Below, piece after piece: positions 56,873 through 64,000 of a stretch of DNA of 64,000 nucleotides; positions within the stretch are counted from its first letter, which is position 1; each line of letters opens with the position of its first letter. Below the pieces are notes generated by a model. That model worked only from the letters and a program-made list of their open reading frames with translations, was not told where the DNA came from and ran no database searches. This stretch comes from Bordetella sp. 02P26C-1 (GTDB lineage Bacteria > Pseudomonadota > Gammaproteobacteria > Burkholderiales > Burkholderiaceae_B): assembly GCF_009763255.1 (NCBI RefSeq), contig NZ_WSJB01000032.1, positions 222,231-286,230 of the forward strand, written 5' to 3'. Both the position numbers and the translations under genes were made by a program.

Positions 56873-58957
56873 TTAGCTGTCACTGAACCGACGACCGCTT
56901 TCTGCCAGTTCCACCAGCAACGGGGCAGGCTCCCAGTATTCGCCGTGTTGCTCGTGAAAGCGCCGGATCGTTGCAAGCACCTCTGGCAGACCCACCGTAT
57001 CGGCATAGAACATCGGCCCACCACGGAACATCGGAAATCCATAACCCGCGACGTAGACCACGTCGATGTCCGATGCTCGCTGCGCGATGCCATCCTGCAC
57101 GATGCGTGCGCCCTCGTTGACGAGCGCGTAGATCGTCCGAGCAATGATCTCCTCGTCCGAGATTTCCCGACGTGTGATACCCGCCTCTGCGGAACATTGT
57201 GCAATCAACGCGTCGATCTCGGGATCGGGTATCGGTTCGCGGCTACCGGCCTCGTAGCGGTAAAAACCCGAGCCGGTTTTCTGTCCAAAACGCCCCATCT
57301 CGCAGATGCGGTCGGCAACTTTGGAATAACGCAGATGCGCCGGGCGGGTCGGCGCCTGCCGTTTGCGCGCAGCCCAGCTGATGTCCAGACCTGCCATGTC
57401 CTGCATTTGCAGCGGACCCATGGCCATGCCAAAGCGACGCAAGGCACCGTCTACCTGTGCGGGCGTGCAGCCCTCCTCTAGCAGGAAGTAAGCCTCGCGC
57501 GTGTAGTGGCTGACCATTCGATTGCCCACAAAACCGTCGCATACTCCCACCAGAACCGGGATCTTGTTCAAACGAACGGCAAGCCGAAAAACCGTGGCGA
57601 TGACACTATCGGAGGTCTTTGCGCCTTTTACGACTTCCAGCAAACGCATGACGTTAGCGGGGCTGAAGAAGTGCATCCCCAACACCTGGGCGGGGCGCGA
57701 GGTGACCGCGGCGATCTCATTGATATCGAGGCGCGAGGTGTTGGATGCCAAGATCGCCGTCGGTTTGCAGACCGCGTCCAGCCGGGTGAAGATTTCCTTC
57801 TTGACCTGCATATCCTCGAAGGCCGCTTCGATGACGAGGTCGACGTCCGCCAGATCACCATACTCCAGACTACATTGGATGCGGGACAGCCGGTCTTTCA
57901 CCTCTTGTTCGGTAAATCGACCTCGTTTGCTGCTGGCTGCATAGTTGCCCTGGATGGTGTTCCACCCACGTTGCAAGGCGGCCTCGGTCTGCTCGAGCAG
58001 CACGACCCAATAGCCGCCGTTGGCGAGGCTCATGGCGATGCCTCCACCCATCGTGCCAGCCCCCACCACCCCTACGCGAGCGATCTGACTGGGTTCGGCT
58101 GCGCTCGGAAGCTTGGTGGCCTGCCGTTCTGCGAAGAACACATGTCGTTGTGCCTTGGACTGATCGCCTTCGACCAAAAATTTGAAGCGATCTGCCTCGT
58201 AGGCCAGGCCAGCCTCCAGGCTCGTATGCACAGTCTGCTCGATGCAGCCGATACACTCTAGCGGCGCAATGCAGCCGCGATAACGCCGCTGCGCATCACG
58301 CCGCGCCGCCTCGAACACCGACTCCGAGGCTGCGTTGCGCAAGGGCGCAGGATCAACGGTGCGGGACTCGCGTTCGCCGCGCGACAGTGCGAGCCCCAAC
58401 CGACAGGCCGCATCGATAGGATCCGCCGCGACTTCGTCCACCAAACCATTGGCGAGCGCTTTATGCGCAGCGATCGGCTCACCCCCAACAATCATGTCCA
58501 ACGCGGCGGCAATCCCTATGATTCTTGGTAGACGCTGGGTACCGCCCGCGCCGGGCAGGACGCCAAGCTTGACCTCGGGCAGCCCCAGTTTCGCGGTCTC
58601 CGACGCCACGCGGCCATGACATCCCAATGTCAGTTCCAGACCGCCCCCGAGTGCGGTGCCATTGATGGCGGCGACTACCGGTTTACCCGCGCCCTCGATC
58701 CGGGCGATCAGCTCTCGTAGCAGGGGCCGGACCTGCGTTTTGGGCGTGTTGAACTCGCGAATGTCCGCCCCGCCCGAGAAAAAACGTCCACTACCTGTCA
58801 GCACCACCGCATTCACCTGTGCATCGGCCAAGGCCTTGTCGAGCTGTTCGCCCAACGCTACGCGAACCTGACTGCCTACGCTGTTGACGGGCGGGTTGTC
58901 GATGCGCAGTACGGCGATGGCCGCTTGATCCACGTGCCTGATTTCGACGTGCACCAT
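56873..58957 (-). CDS. Enoyl-CoA hydratase / 3-hydroxyacyl-CoA dehydrogenase fusion
   Basis: 694-residue FadJ-like bifunctional beta-oxidation enzyme. The N-terminal crotonase domain shows the oxyanion region GRFFSGGADI and ALGGGLEL, and the PEVKLGVLPGAGGTQRLPR segment with its Glu. The C-terminal NAD domain begins with VGVVGAGTMGGGIA (about residue 300), and HFFSPANVM carries the dehydrogenase His. Start ATG 58957 follows the BCCP stop (TGAATATG); the TTG at 58963 was rejected. It hydrates an enoyl-CoA and oxidises the product. Confidence 0.93.
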   Translation of the reverse strand: MVHVEIRHVDQAAIAVLRIDNPPVNSVGSQVRVALGEQLDKALADAQVNAVVLTGSGRFFSGGADIREFNTPKTQVRPLLRELIARIEGAGKPVVAAINGTALGGGLELTLGCHGRVASETAKLGLPEVKLGVLPGAGGTQRLPRIIGIAAALDMIVGGEPIAAHKALANGLVDEVAADPIDAACRLGLALSRGERESRTVDPAPLRNAASESVFEAARRDAQRRYRGCIAPLECIGCIEQTVHTSLEAGLAYEADRFKFLVEGDQSKAQRHVFFAERQATKLPSAAEPSQIARVGVVGAGTMGGGIAMSLANGGYWVVLLEQTEAALQRGWNTIQGNYAASSKRGRFTEQEVKDRLSRIQCSLEYGDLADVDLVIEAAFEDMQVKKEIFTRLDAVCKPTAILASNTSRLDINEIAAVTSRPAQVLGMHFFSPANVMRLLEVVKGAKTSDSVIATVFRLAVRLNKIPVLVGVCDGFVGNRMVSHYTREAYFLLEEGCTPAQVDGALRRFGMAMGPLQMQDMAGLDISWAARKRQAPTRPAHLRYSKVADRICEMGRFGQKTGSGFYRYEAGSREPIPDPEIDALIAQCSAEAGITRREISDEEIIARTIYALVNEGARIVQDGIAQRASDIDVVYVAGYGFPMFRGGPMFYADTVGLPEVLATIRRFHEQHGEYWEPAPLLVELAESGRRFSDS

Positions 58958-58959
58958 AT

Positions 58960-59175
58960 TCAACCCTCGATCCGGACCAGAGCTTGCCCCTCTTCGACTT
59001 CGTCACCATCCGCGACCAGAATCTCGACGACCTTCCCGCCGCGCTCGGCGTCCACGGGCAGCTCCATTTTCATGGATTCGATCTTGACGACCTCATCGCC
59101 CTCATTGATGACCTGCCCTGGCTTTACCAGCACGCTAATGATGCGGCCTGCGACCGTCGATTCGATTGCCTGCAT
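58960..59175 (-). CDS. Biotin carboxyl carrier protein (small, stand-alone)
   Basis: 71-residue biotinyl domain with Lys36 in ESMKME, the biotinylation site. The short stand-alone form is unlike the roughly 150-residue AccB of fatty acid synthesis. GGAGA lies 5-7 bases before the ATG. It carries CO2 between the carboxylase ATPase subunit and the carboxyltransferase of this operon. Confidence 0.95.
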   Translation of the reverse strand: MQAIESTVAGRIISVLVKPGQVINEGDEVVKIESMKMELPVDAERGGKVVEILVADGDEVEEGQALVRIEG

Positions 59176-59210
59176 AGTTGTCTCCTTGAATAGATATCGT
59201 CTCGCCCGCG

Positions 59211-60563
59211 CTACGCCGCGCAGGCCATTGTCTGAATGCGCTCGACCATCGCCGTGGAAAGCTGACCACGGCGGAAATCTGGATTCGCGAGCGCCTGTTG
59301 TAGGAACGGGATGTTGTTCTTCACGCCCTCGATGCGAAAACTCGATAACGCCACGGCCAAGCGGTCCAACGCCTGATCGCGCGTGTCACCATGGGCAATC
59401 ACCTTTGCGAGCATCGGGTCGTAGTAACTGGAGACCTTCACGCCGCTGCAGTAACCCGTCTCCACTCGAATGCCTGGGCCGGATGGTGGATCAAACGCCT
59501 TCAAAAGACCTGGCGAGGGTAGAAACCGCACGGGGTCCTCGGCGTAAACGCGAGCTTCCACCGCGTGTCCCGACAAGGAAATCGTTTCAGGCAACACCGC
59601 GCTGATACGCTCACCAGCTGCCAGACGAATCTGCGCATGGACCAGATCGATGCCAGTCACGGCTTCCGTCACCGCATGCTCGACCTGCAGTCGGGTGTTG
59701 ACCTCCAGAAAGACGAAACCCGATTGAGGGGTGTACAGCATCTCTACCGTACCAATCACGTCGTACTTCAAGGCAGAGAGAATGTCCTCCAAACGTGTAG
59801 CCATGTCGGCCACAACAGTTCTGTCCAAGCCTGGCGCGGGGGCCTCTTCCAAAACTTTTTGATGACGCCGCTGCGTGGAACAATCGCGCTCGAAAATGCA
59901 GCGAACACCGCCATAACGATCCGCCAGGAACTGAAACTCAATGTGGCGCGGCGCTTCGATCAGTTGTTCAACATACAGGTCAGGCTGGGCGAAGCAACGC
60001 TGTGCCAACGCGCGCGCCTGCTGCCAGGACGATTCGAGATCTTGGGGGCCACGAATCGGCAGCATACCGATGCCCCCGCCTCCGCCCGCCGGTTTAATCA
60101 AAAGCGGGAAGCCCAAATCATTGGCCGCTTGGCGTAGATCGTCGACATCACTCAACACGGCGCTGCTGCGTGTCATCGGCATGCCATGACGGCGCATCAG
60201 GTCGCGCGCCTGAGTCTTGTGGCCCAACTGGCGGATGAGCGCGGGGCTCGGCCCGATAAACGTCATGCCCGCCGCCTCGACGGCGTCCGCGAAATCCGCA
60301 TTTTCTGACAAGAATCCATAGCCCGGATGCAAGGCATCCGCACCGCACTCACGCGCTACATTCAGGATGGCTGCCTGGTTCAAATAGCTGGCCTGCGCCG
60401 CTGCTGGCCCGAGCAAGTAAGCCTCATCGGCAGACTTCCAGTACGGCAACGCAGCATCCGCCTCGGAGTACACGGCCACTGACGGAATGCCCAGTTCGCG
60501 CAGCGCCCGGATCACCCGATCAGCAACCGCGGCGCGGTTGGCAACAAGGACTTTACGAAACAT
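59211..60563 (-). CDS. Biotin carboxylase subunit of an acyl-CoA carboxylase
   Basis: 450-residue ATP-grasp enzyme. The start MFRKVLVANRAAVADRVIRAL is the biotin-carboxylase type; the glycine loop KPAGGGGGIGM and FEVNTRLQVEHAVTE (Glu metal ligands, catalytic Arg) are present. It has no C-terminal biotin domain, consistent with a separate BCCP gene just downstream. GGAGAGC precedes the ATG. It is a catabolic paralogue of AccC, judged by its operon, rather than the housekeeping copy. Confidence 0.93.
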   Translation of the reverse strand: MFRKVLVANRAAVADRVIRALRELGIPSVAVYSEADAALPYWKSADEAYLLGPAAAQASYLNQAAILNVARECGADALHPGYGFLSENADFADAVEAAGMTFIGPSPALIRQLGHKTQARDLMRRHGMPMTRSSAVLSDVDDLRQAANDLGFPLLIKPAGGGGGIGMLPIRGPQDLESSWQQARALAQRCFAQPDLYVEQLIEAPRHIEFQFLADRYGGVRCIFERDCSTQRRHQKVLEEAPAPGLDRTVVADMATRLEDILSALKYDVIGTVEMLYTPQSGFVFLEVNTRLQVEHAVTEAVTGIDLVHAQIRLAAGERISAVLPETISLSGHAVEARVYAEDPVRFLPSPGLLKAFDPPSGPGIRVETGYCSGVKVSSYYDPMLAKVIAHGDTRDQALDRLAVALSSFRIEGVKNNIPFLQQALANPDFRRGQLSTAMVERIQTMACAA

Positions 60564-60583
60564 GTTCGCTCTCCTGTGCGCGT

Positions 60584-62131
60584 TTAAGGGCGGTATCCGA
60601 ACGCACGAGGCCCGGGCTTTAACAGAGGTGCGGAGATCGAAATGAACTCTTCCAACAGCGCGCGCGTATGGGCCGGGTCGATCACGTTCTCAATCACAAA
60701 TGCTTCGGCGCTGCGATAGGGTGAGGTCAATGATCGAACGCGTTGCTCGATTTCAGCCAGCTTGGCATCGCGGTCTTCGGCGGATTCGATTTCGCTTTTG
60801 TAGGCGACTTCGAGGCCGCCTTCGACAGGCAGTGAACCCCATTGTGCCGAAGGCCAGGCGTAGCGGAAGTTGTATCGGCCGTCACTCTGATGGCCACCAG
60901 CAGCCACACCGAACGCCTTGCGCACGATAAAACTGCACCAGGGCACGGTGGACTGCGCCACTGCCGTCAAGGCGCGCACGCCATAACGCATAGCGCCCTC
61001 TTTCTCGGCAGCGAGCCCGATTTGAAAGCCCGGGACATCAACGAAGTTCACCACCGGCAAATGAAAGATCTCGGCCAGATCCAACATACGCACAAACTTC
61101 TCTGCCGCCTGCTTATCCCACGCCCCGCCGTAGTAATAAGGATCGCTGGCCACCAAAACTACCGGGTGCCCTTGGATACGCGCAAGGCCCGTAATCAGCG
61201 CCCTGCCCCAGCGTGCGCCAATTTCCATGAAGGAATCTGCGTCGACGACCGCGTTGACGACCGGCCGCATCTTGTAGACCGAACGATTGTCCTTTGGCAC
61301 CACATCACGCAACCAGGAAAAATCATCCGTGGAGGGAGCGAGAGGTTCAGTACGAGGCGGCAGTTCATGCACCGAGCGAGGCAAGTAGGACAGGAAACGC
61401 CGCACGCGGAGAAAGGCCTCTTCTTCGGTGGCGACCTCATCATCACACACACCATTACGCGTATGAATGGCGCTGCCGCCCAATTCATTCTTTTCCAGAT
61501 TCTGCCCAATACGTGCCACCACGGGCGGGCCCGCGATGAACATTTGGGACGTGTCCTTGATCATCACAGAGTAGTGGCTGGTGGTCACCCGAGCAGCGCC
61601 CAATCCGGCCACCGAGCCCAGGGCCATTGAGACCACGGGAACCGTCGCCAAATTCTGTGTCATGGCCGGCCACATTCTCAGCTTGGGTAATAACGTGTGG
61701 CCCTTTAACTCGATGTTCTTGACGGAGCCACCACCGCCTGTACCATCCACCAGACGTACCAGAGGCAGTTGCAGATCCCTCGCCATAATTTCCGAAGCGA
61801 GCAGCTTGTCGCCCACCGCGCCGTCATTAGCCCCCCCACGCACGGTAAAGTCATCCGCGGCGAGCACAACCGGCCGGGCATCAATACGTGCGCGGCCGGT
61901 CAAAAAGTTTGACGGCGTGAAATCAACGAGGCGTCCGTTCGCATCGTACTGAGCCGAGCCGGCCAAGTCTCCAATTTCATGGAAAGACCCCGGGTCCACC
62001 AGTTTCTCGATACGCTCGCGTACTGGCAATCTGCCCTTGGACCGGTGGCGGGCCACCTTCTCTTCGCCCCCCATACGCTGGGCTAAATCCCTGCGCAGCG
62101 CCAGCTCTTCCAATTCCTTGCTCCAGGACAT
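60584..62131 (-). CDS. Acyl-CoA carboxylase carboxyltransferase subunit
   Basis: 515 residues of the propionyl/methylcrotonyl-CoA carboxylase beta family, with both crotonase-like halves. Visible: LVDGTGGGGSVKN (N-terminal acyl-CoA binding loop), FVDVPGFQIGLAAE (oxyanion area of the second half) and ARWGRALITGLARIQGHPVVL. Start ATG 62131 has GGAG about 9 bases upstream. The acyl-CoA that is carboxylated cannot be read from the sequence. The Bug gene ends 29 bases upstream. Confidence 0.92.
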   Translation of the reverse strand: MSWSKELEELALRRDLAQRMGGEEKVARHRSKGRLPVRERIEKLVDPGSFHEIGDLAGSAQYDANGRLVDFTPSNFLTGRARIDARPVVLAADDFTVRGGANDGAVGDKLLASEIMARDLQLPLVRLVDGTGGGGSVKNIELKGHTLLPKLRMWPAMTQNLATVPVVSMALGSVAGLGAARVTTSHYSVMIKDTSQMFIAGPPVVARIGQNLEKNELGGSAIHTRNGVCDDEVATEEEAFLRVRRFLSYLPRSVHELPPRTEPLAPSTDDFSWLRDVVPKDNRSVYKMRPVVNAVVDADSFMEIGARWGRALITGLARIQGHPVVLVASDPYYYGGAWDKQAAEKFVRMLDLAEIFHLPVVNFVDVPGFQIGLAAEKEGAMRYGVRALTAVAQSTVPWCSFIVRKAFGVAAGGHQSDGRYNFRYAWPSAQWGSLPVEGGLEVAYKSEIESAEDRDAKLAEIEQRVRSLTSPYRSAEAFVIENVIDPAHTRALLEEFISISAPLLKPGPRAFGYRP

Positions 62132-62160
62132 TCCTCGCTCCACTCTGCTATTCAAACTGG

Positions 62161-63147
62161 TTATTGCTCAATCGTGATGTTGGCGCGCTTGATGAGTTCG
62201 CCATTCTGTTTCAGCTCAGTCTCGATCTTTTCGCGGAATGCCTGAGGCGACTGCGTGAGGATGTTGCCTTGCGGCATCAGCCGATCCCGGACTGCGGGTT
62301 CTTGCACGACGGCTGCGATCTCTTTATTGAGCTTGTCGACGATGGCCTTCGGCGTCCCCGCCGGTGCGAACGTGCCCACCCAGAACGACACGTCAAAGCC
62401 GGGATAGCCGGTTTCGGCAACAGACGGCACATCAGGCAGATCGCGCCAGCGTTCCTTGGTCGAAACGGCCAGGGGCAACAACTTGCCCGACTTCATCAGC
62501 GGCATGCCGGCCAGCGTGTCGAAACCAAAGTCGATTTCCTTGCCCAGCAAAGCCGCCTCCATGGGAGCCGCGCCACGATACGGCACATGGGTCATCGCCG
62601 TGTTGGACATCGTGCCCAGTTGAGCGCCGGCCAAGTGCATGAGGTTGCCGTTGCCCGCCGAACCATAGGTCACGGTGTTGGGCTTGTCTTTCGCTCTCTT
62701 CACGAGATCTTGGACAGATTTGATGTCCTTGGTGCTGGGGTTCTCTGGATTGACGACCAACACAAAGGGTACGGAAACGATCGTGCTGATGGGCTCGAAA
62801 TCTTTAAGAGGGTCATAGCCCAGGTCTTTGAAGAGCATGGGGTTGACGGTGATCGAACTGGAGTTGCTGACGAGCAGCGTATAGCCGTCCGGTTTGGCCT
62901 GCGCCACGGCGCGCGCGGCGATCATCCCGTTGGCACCCGTCTTGTTCTCGACAATGAATGTCGTGCCCATGCGTTTGGACAGACCGTCACCGATGATGCG
63001 CGCGACGGTATCGATGGTGCTACCGGCAGTGAAGCCCACGATCAGACGGATGGGTTGATCCGGGTATTTCGCTGCTGAAGCGGCAAGCGGCGCGGCGGCC
63101 AGGGTGAGAGCGGCAGTCAACCCTGCCAGCTTGAAGGCAATACGCAT
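62161..63147 (-). CDS. Bug/TctC-family binding protein (3)
   Basis: 328 residues from ATG 63147; the in-frame upstream region to 63198 is not part of the protein. Signal peptide MRIAFKLAGLTAALTLAA with an ASAA cleavage area, then YPDQPIRLIVGFTAGSTIDTVAR, where Bug proteins usually have APGG (here GSTI). The loop NKTGANGMIAARAVAQ is standard. First gene of the nine-gene catabolic operon, so it probably captures the acid that the operon degrades. Confidence 0.93.
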   Translation of the reverse strand: MRIAFKLAGLTAALTLAAAPLAASAAKYPDQPIRLIVGFTAGSTIDTVARIIGDGLSKRMGTTFIVENKTGANGMIAARAVAQAKPDGYTLLVSNSSSITVNPMLFKDLGYDPLKDFEPISTIVSVPFVLVVNPENPSTKDIKSVQDLVKRAKDKPNTVTYGSAGNGNLMHLAGAQLGTMSNTAMTHVPYRGAAPMEAALLGKEIDFGFDTLAGMPLMKSGKLLPLAVSTKERWRDLPDVPSVAETGYPGFDVSFWVGTFAPAGTPKAIVDKLNKEIAAVVQEPAVRDRLMPQGNILTQSPQAFREKIETELKQNGELIKRANITIEQ

Positions 63148-63698
63148 GTGTGTCTCCGTGTGTGTGTCGTTTATCGCGCCGCGGCAGCGGCGTGGCACAT
63201 CTTAGATACACGTTTCGTCAGACGAAACGTTCGTTCTATTTTATAGAAACAGGCCGGGGTGTCAATAGTGGTCTTGCGGTGTTGCGATGAGCAGGCGTGG
63301 GAAAGCGCACTGCGGGCAATGACGCAGTGCGGAGCTTTAAACGGGTTAGCTATAAGAGATGAATGACTGCCTGGCGGAGGAAGCCAAAATGGTTCCCCAC
63401 CGGCAGTGGGTGAAGCGCCCTATCGGGCGTTACCGAGTAGACGAGTGGCCGCAAGCAAGGGGACCGAACTATTCCCAGACTCATACCGCACTGCGAACTA
63501 GCGACTGCAGCGGACATGCGCGCCACGATGTGCCTAGTGGCACTCCCGTTTCCATACGGCACACTCCGATTAAAATCCGCTGTCGGGACGATGGCCAAAT
63601 CGCGTAGACGCGTGCTCAGTTCAGCACGTCTGCGCATTGATCAGATCTCCGACGTACAAGACTCCAAACCCGGAGCACTAACACCCCAGGAGACTCAA
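63148..63698. other. Upstream region of the catabolic operon, mostly empty
   Basis: 551 bases with no convincing gene. They contain the palindrome at 63210-63230 and a short hairpin CGCCC-TAT-CGGGCG near 63416-63430. Overlapping reading frames of 80-95 codons on both strands (63350-63637 and 63359-63607) have no recognisable motif, signal or ribosome binding site. Confidence 0.6.
63210..63230. promoter_or_regulatory. Perfect 10-1-10 palindrome, operator candidate (TetR type)
   Basis: ACGTTTCGTC (63210-63219), A, GACGAAACGT (63221-63230): a perfect inverted repeat 63 bases before the Bug start codon of the nine-gene operon. The form and half-site style (CGTTTCGTC) resemble TetR-family operators of fatty acid and organic acid degradation genes. 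No TetR gene is in the window, so the regulator would be elsewhere or beyond the right edge. Confidence 0.6.
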
Positions 63699-63854
63699 AT
63701 GAAAAACAGCGCACTCGCTTTCGCCGCCGTTCTATTAGCCGCGTTCATCTGGCCAACACAGGCTTACTCGCATGGTGGCGGCTGCAGGAAAGACTCGCCT
63801 CCAGGGCAGTGCTGCCACAGAGATTCAAAGACGGGCACCGTACATTGTCATTAA
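63699..63854 (+). CDS. Small secreted Cys/His-rich protein (hypothetical)
   Basis: 51 residues: signal peptide MKNSALAFAAVLLAAFIWPTQAYS, then a short mature part HGGGCRKDSPPGQCCHRDSKTGTVHCH with three Cys and four His. The ending GTVHCH resembles the tail of YHYH-like domains, a small metal-binding-like motif. CAGGAG lies 6 bases before the ATG. It may bind metal in the periplasm; the function is unknown. A longer in-frame start at 63516 has no signal-like sequence and was rejected. Confidence 0.6.
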   Translation: MKNSALAFAAVLLAAFIWPTQAYSHGGGCRKDSPPGQCCHRDSKTGTVHCH

Positions 63855-63918
63855 CGCCGTTGAGCGCGGCCGGCAGTGGGGCGTTGGGATGCGAAAAGCT
63901 GGCTCTACATCATAAACG

Positions 63919-63989
63919 GGGGACGACCAGCATTCATTAGACTTGTTTTTGCGAAGAACCTGTCTAAAGGAAACAATGCTGATGTCCCC
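63919..63989. repeat. Imperfect long inverted repeat at the right edge
   Basis: GGGGAC, CAGCATT and TTAGAC on the left (63919-63942) match GTCTAA, AATGCTG and GTCCCC on the right (63962-63989) in reversed complement, with small gaps between the blocks. It could be a strong hairpin or the end region of a mobile element that continues past 64000. No transposase is visible within the window. Confidence 0.5.
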
Positions 63990-64000
63990 AATCGATTCTA

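Noticed and set aside
63350..63637. Frames of 82 and 95 codons on opposite strands
   Set aside because: They overlap each other, show no motif and no ribosome binding site; left as non-coding.

Overview
The window reads as a chromosomal stretch of a betaproteobacterium of the order Burkholderiales, most likely family Alcaligenaceae (Bordetella/Achromobacter relatives). The reasons are the tig-clpP-clpX-lon cluster, lexA next to an aromatic aminotransferase and uvrB, three orphan Bug/TctC-type periplasmic binding proteins, and the general protein style. This placement is inferred from gene content; no search was possible. I saw no tRNA, rRNA, CRISPR array, phage or complete insertion sequence.

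Bases 1-14000 are mostly housekeeping. They hold uvrB (-), an aromatic aminotransferase (+), a multibranched RNA-like element ending in a T tract, lexA (+) behind a perfect SOS box, the proteostasis cluster tig-clpP-clpX-lon (-) with a heat-shock-type promoter before lon, two cold-shock genes, three small genes of little or no known function and a UPF0114 membrane protein. Bases 14000-16900 hold gltS followed by an unusual TAXI-type lipoprotein.

Bases 16900-25100 form a tightly overlapping plus-strand operon: peptide-type ABC transporter (binding protein, two ATPases, two permeases), a phosphonate monoester hydrolase/phosphodiesterase of the alkaline phosphatase superfamily, and a HAD phosphatase. 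Three 11-bp repeats resembling a Pho box lie upstream. I read it as a candidate organophosphorus scavenging system. A LysR gene, a DUF4387/DUF1446 (AtuA-type) pair and a Bug protein follow to 29000.

Bases 29000-35100 (minus) carry a DUF2817 M14-like hydrolase, a taurine/nitrate-type ABC transporter, a VOC protein and an AraC regulator. Bases 35300-42200 encode a 2291-residue autotransporter whose passenger repeats a QSIGGGGG rung about 19 times. Bases 42300-46700 (minus) hold a polar amino acid ABC transporter, an arginase-family ureohydrolase with an altered metal motif and an IclR regulator.

Bases 46900-51700 carry poxB facing mqo, with a cupin and an AEC-family carrier. Then come a GntR/FCD regulator broken by two frameshifts, a tetranucleotide repeat and a second Bug gene. 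Bases 53900-63150 are one nine-gene minus-strand catabolic operon: Bug protein, three acyl-CoA carboxylase subunits, a hydratase/dehydrogenase fusion, a DUF35 protein, a thiolase-fold protein lacking both catalytic cysteines, and two CoA-transferase subunits. A perfect 10-1-10 palindrome lies upstream. The right edge has a small secreted-protein gene and a long imperfect inverted repeat.
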